A stretch of 41,162 nt of DNA from Pseudomonadota bacterium. GTDB taxonomy: Bacteria > Bdellovibrionota_B > Oligoflexia > Oligoflexales > CAIYRB01. The stretch is from the NCBI GenBank assembly GCA_026390435.1, contig JAPLFY010000039.1, positions 1 to 41,162 on the forward strand, given 5' to 3'. Under the pieces are notes generated by a model. That model worked only from the letters and a program-made list of their open reading frames with translations. It had not been told where the DNA came from and did no database searches. The translations under genes and the position numbers were made by a program. Positions 40,434 through 41,162 of this stretch are shown in pieces (positions within the stretch are counted from its first letter, which is position 1; every line of letters starts with the position of its first letter).

Positions 40434-41162
40434 ATGACGAGTAGTGCAGACCTGCAGGGATTGGCGGGTCATACTTCCGATCTTGACGCGATCATGGAAT
40501 CGATTGGGCATGATTTGCCTCAGCAGGGTCCGATCAAGGACTTTATCCACCACAATACCCTCCATGCATTCCAAGATATGAATTTCCATGATGGCGTTGC
40601 TGAGGCAAGCCGACGTTACAGGGCGCGGAGTTTCATGCCGTTGCCTTTTTATCATCAGGCCTACAAGGAGCAGCGCATTGTAATCGCAGCCCTTGATCTT
40701 GCGCTGAGTGATCAGAAAGTCTCAGAGCGTGACCTTGGTACAGGTCGTAGTCGGCTACTTGGTGGTATCGATGCGGCACCTGATATTCAAACCGGACATA
40801 TCGGTAAGCAAGAAAAGATAATCGATGAGCGTCTGCGTCTGGATTTGTTGATTCATCCGATGCTTTTTCGCTTAGTAGCGAATTTCTTAGATCAGGGTTT
40901 AGCGATTTGGCCGATGCCGGGGCGGCATGGTGGTTTTTGGGAGGCAATCAACGCTCTCGCCACGAATAGGTTGTGCGCCTTGCCACCTTTGAGTGATCCG
41001 GAAGCTCGCCAACTGCTCACCCTTGGTCCCAAAGCAGCTTTAGAGATCTGTCTGCAACGGCTAGTTGCCGAGAAAAGGGACTGGCATGTTTATCTCTTAA
41101 ATCTTTGTTTGGCACATCCCGGCTGGTCGGGCATGGTCCGTATGATTGAGACTCAGCCCCAA
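40434..41162 (+). CDS. dabA: DabA (DUF2309) inorganic-carbon transporter subunit, 5' part
   Basis: The first 243 residues of a DUF2309 protein, cut by the window end with the frame open. The N terminus holds the family hallmark PIKDFIHHNTLHAFQDM and later HPGWSGMV. Full-length members are about 800-1000 residues; the zinc-binding Cys, Asp and His residues of the carbonic-anhydrase-like site lie beyond the window. DabA works with a membrane partner (DabB, an NADH-dehydrogenase-subunit-5-like protein) to take up CO2 or bicarbonate. Here the neighbour upstream is a SulP transporter and no DabB gene is visible in the window. ATG 40434 has ACGGAG 7 bases upstream. Confidence 0.9.
   Translation, partial: MTSSADLQGLAGHTSDLDAIMESIGHDLPQQGPIKDFIHHNTLHAFQDMNFHDGVAEASRRYRARSFMPLPFYHQAYKEQRIVIAALDLALSDQKVSERDLGTGRSRLLGGIDAAPDIQTGHIGKQEKIIDERLRLDLLIHPMLFRLVANFLDQGLAIWPMPGRHGGFWEAINALATNRLCALPPLSDPEARQLLTLGPKAALEICLQRLVAEKRDWHVYLLNLCLAHPGWSGMVRMIETQPQ

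Noticed and set aside
1-41162. tRNA, rRNA, transposon or phage elements
   Set aside because: No tRNA cloverleaf, rRNA segment, transposase, integrase or flanking direct repeats could be recognised by eye; a covariance-model search would be needed to exclude small RNAs.

Overview
The window comes from a Gram-negative (diderm) bacterium of moderate GC. Several genes encode outer-membrane or lipoprotein-trafficking components, secreted c-type cytochromes and LolA-like proteins. Starts are often GTG or TTG, and genes often overlap by 4 bases. The mix (amino acid:carrier-protein ligase cluster, a DUF4175-like protein, an ETF:quinone-oxidoreductase-like Fe-S protein, M16 pairs, SulP plus DabA) would suit a deep-branching proteobacterium or a Bdellovibrionota/Myxococcota-like lineage. 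That placement is an inference; no rRNA or tRNA gene is visible to anchor it. I see no CRISPR array, transposase or integrase.

Region 1 (1-16.3 kb) is a cell-surface polysaccharide and carrier-protein region. A stand-alone AraC-type DNA-binding protein precedes a GT2 glycosyltransferase and a Wzx-like flippase (+ strand). Converging on them is a compact minus-strand gene set: GT4 glycosyltransferase, AcpS-type phosphopantetheinyl transferase, acyl carrier protein, acyl-CoA-dehydrogenase-like flavoprotein, class II aaRS-like amino acid:[carrier protein] ligase, DUF1839 protein, beta-mannosidase-like GH2 protein, two-domain alpha/beta hydrolase, GNAT acetyltransferase and secreted GH44 glycosidase. 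A WecG/TagA-type glycosyltransferase diverges from the GT4 gene. Together they suggest that an amino acid is loaded on a carrier protein, possibly oxidised, and used in building or modifying a surface glycan.

Region 2 (16.3-22.6 kb) is a four-gene, overlapping operon that reads as a complete electron route across the envelope: a membrane-anchored 2x[4Fe-4S]/FAD/NAD(P) oxidoreductase, a tetraheme putative lipoprotein, an outer-membrane beta-barrel, and a 1011-residue cytochrome with 36 CxxCH motifs arranged as twelve tri-heme modules. This is the most unusual system in the window.

Region 3 (22.7-36.5 kb, all + strand) holds an alpha/beta-hydrolase-fold protein lacking its nucleophile, a three-TM coiled-coil membrane protein with a small partner, a membrane Fe-S (CCG-domain) oxidoreductase, and an operon of an active/inactive M16 peptidase pair followed by an ABC ATPase, two FtsX-like permeases and a LolA-like protein. 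The last four look like a lipoprotein or outer-membrane export machine.

Region 4 (36.5-41.2 kb) has a minus-strand M28 peptidase coupled to a small proline-rich protein, then a SulP transporter followed by the start of dabA (DUF2309), cut by the window end. The last pair suggests inorganic-carbon uptake.
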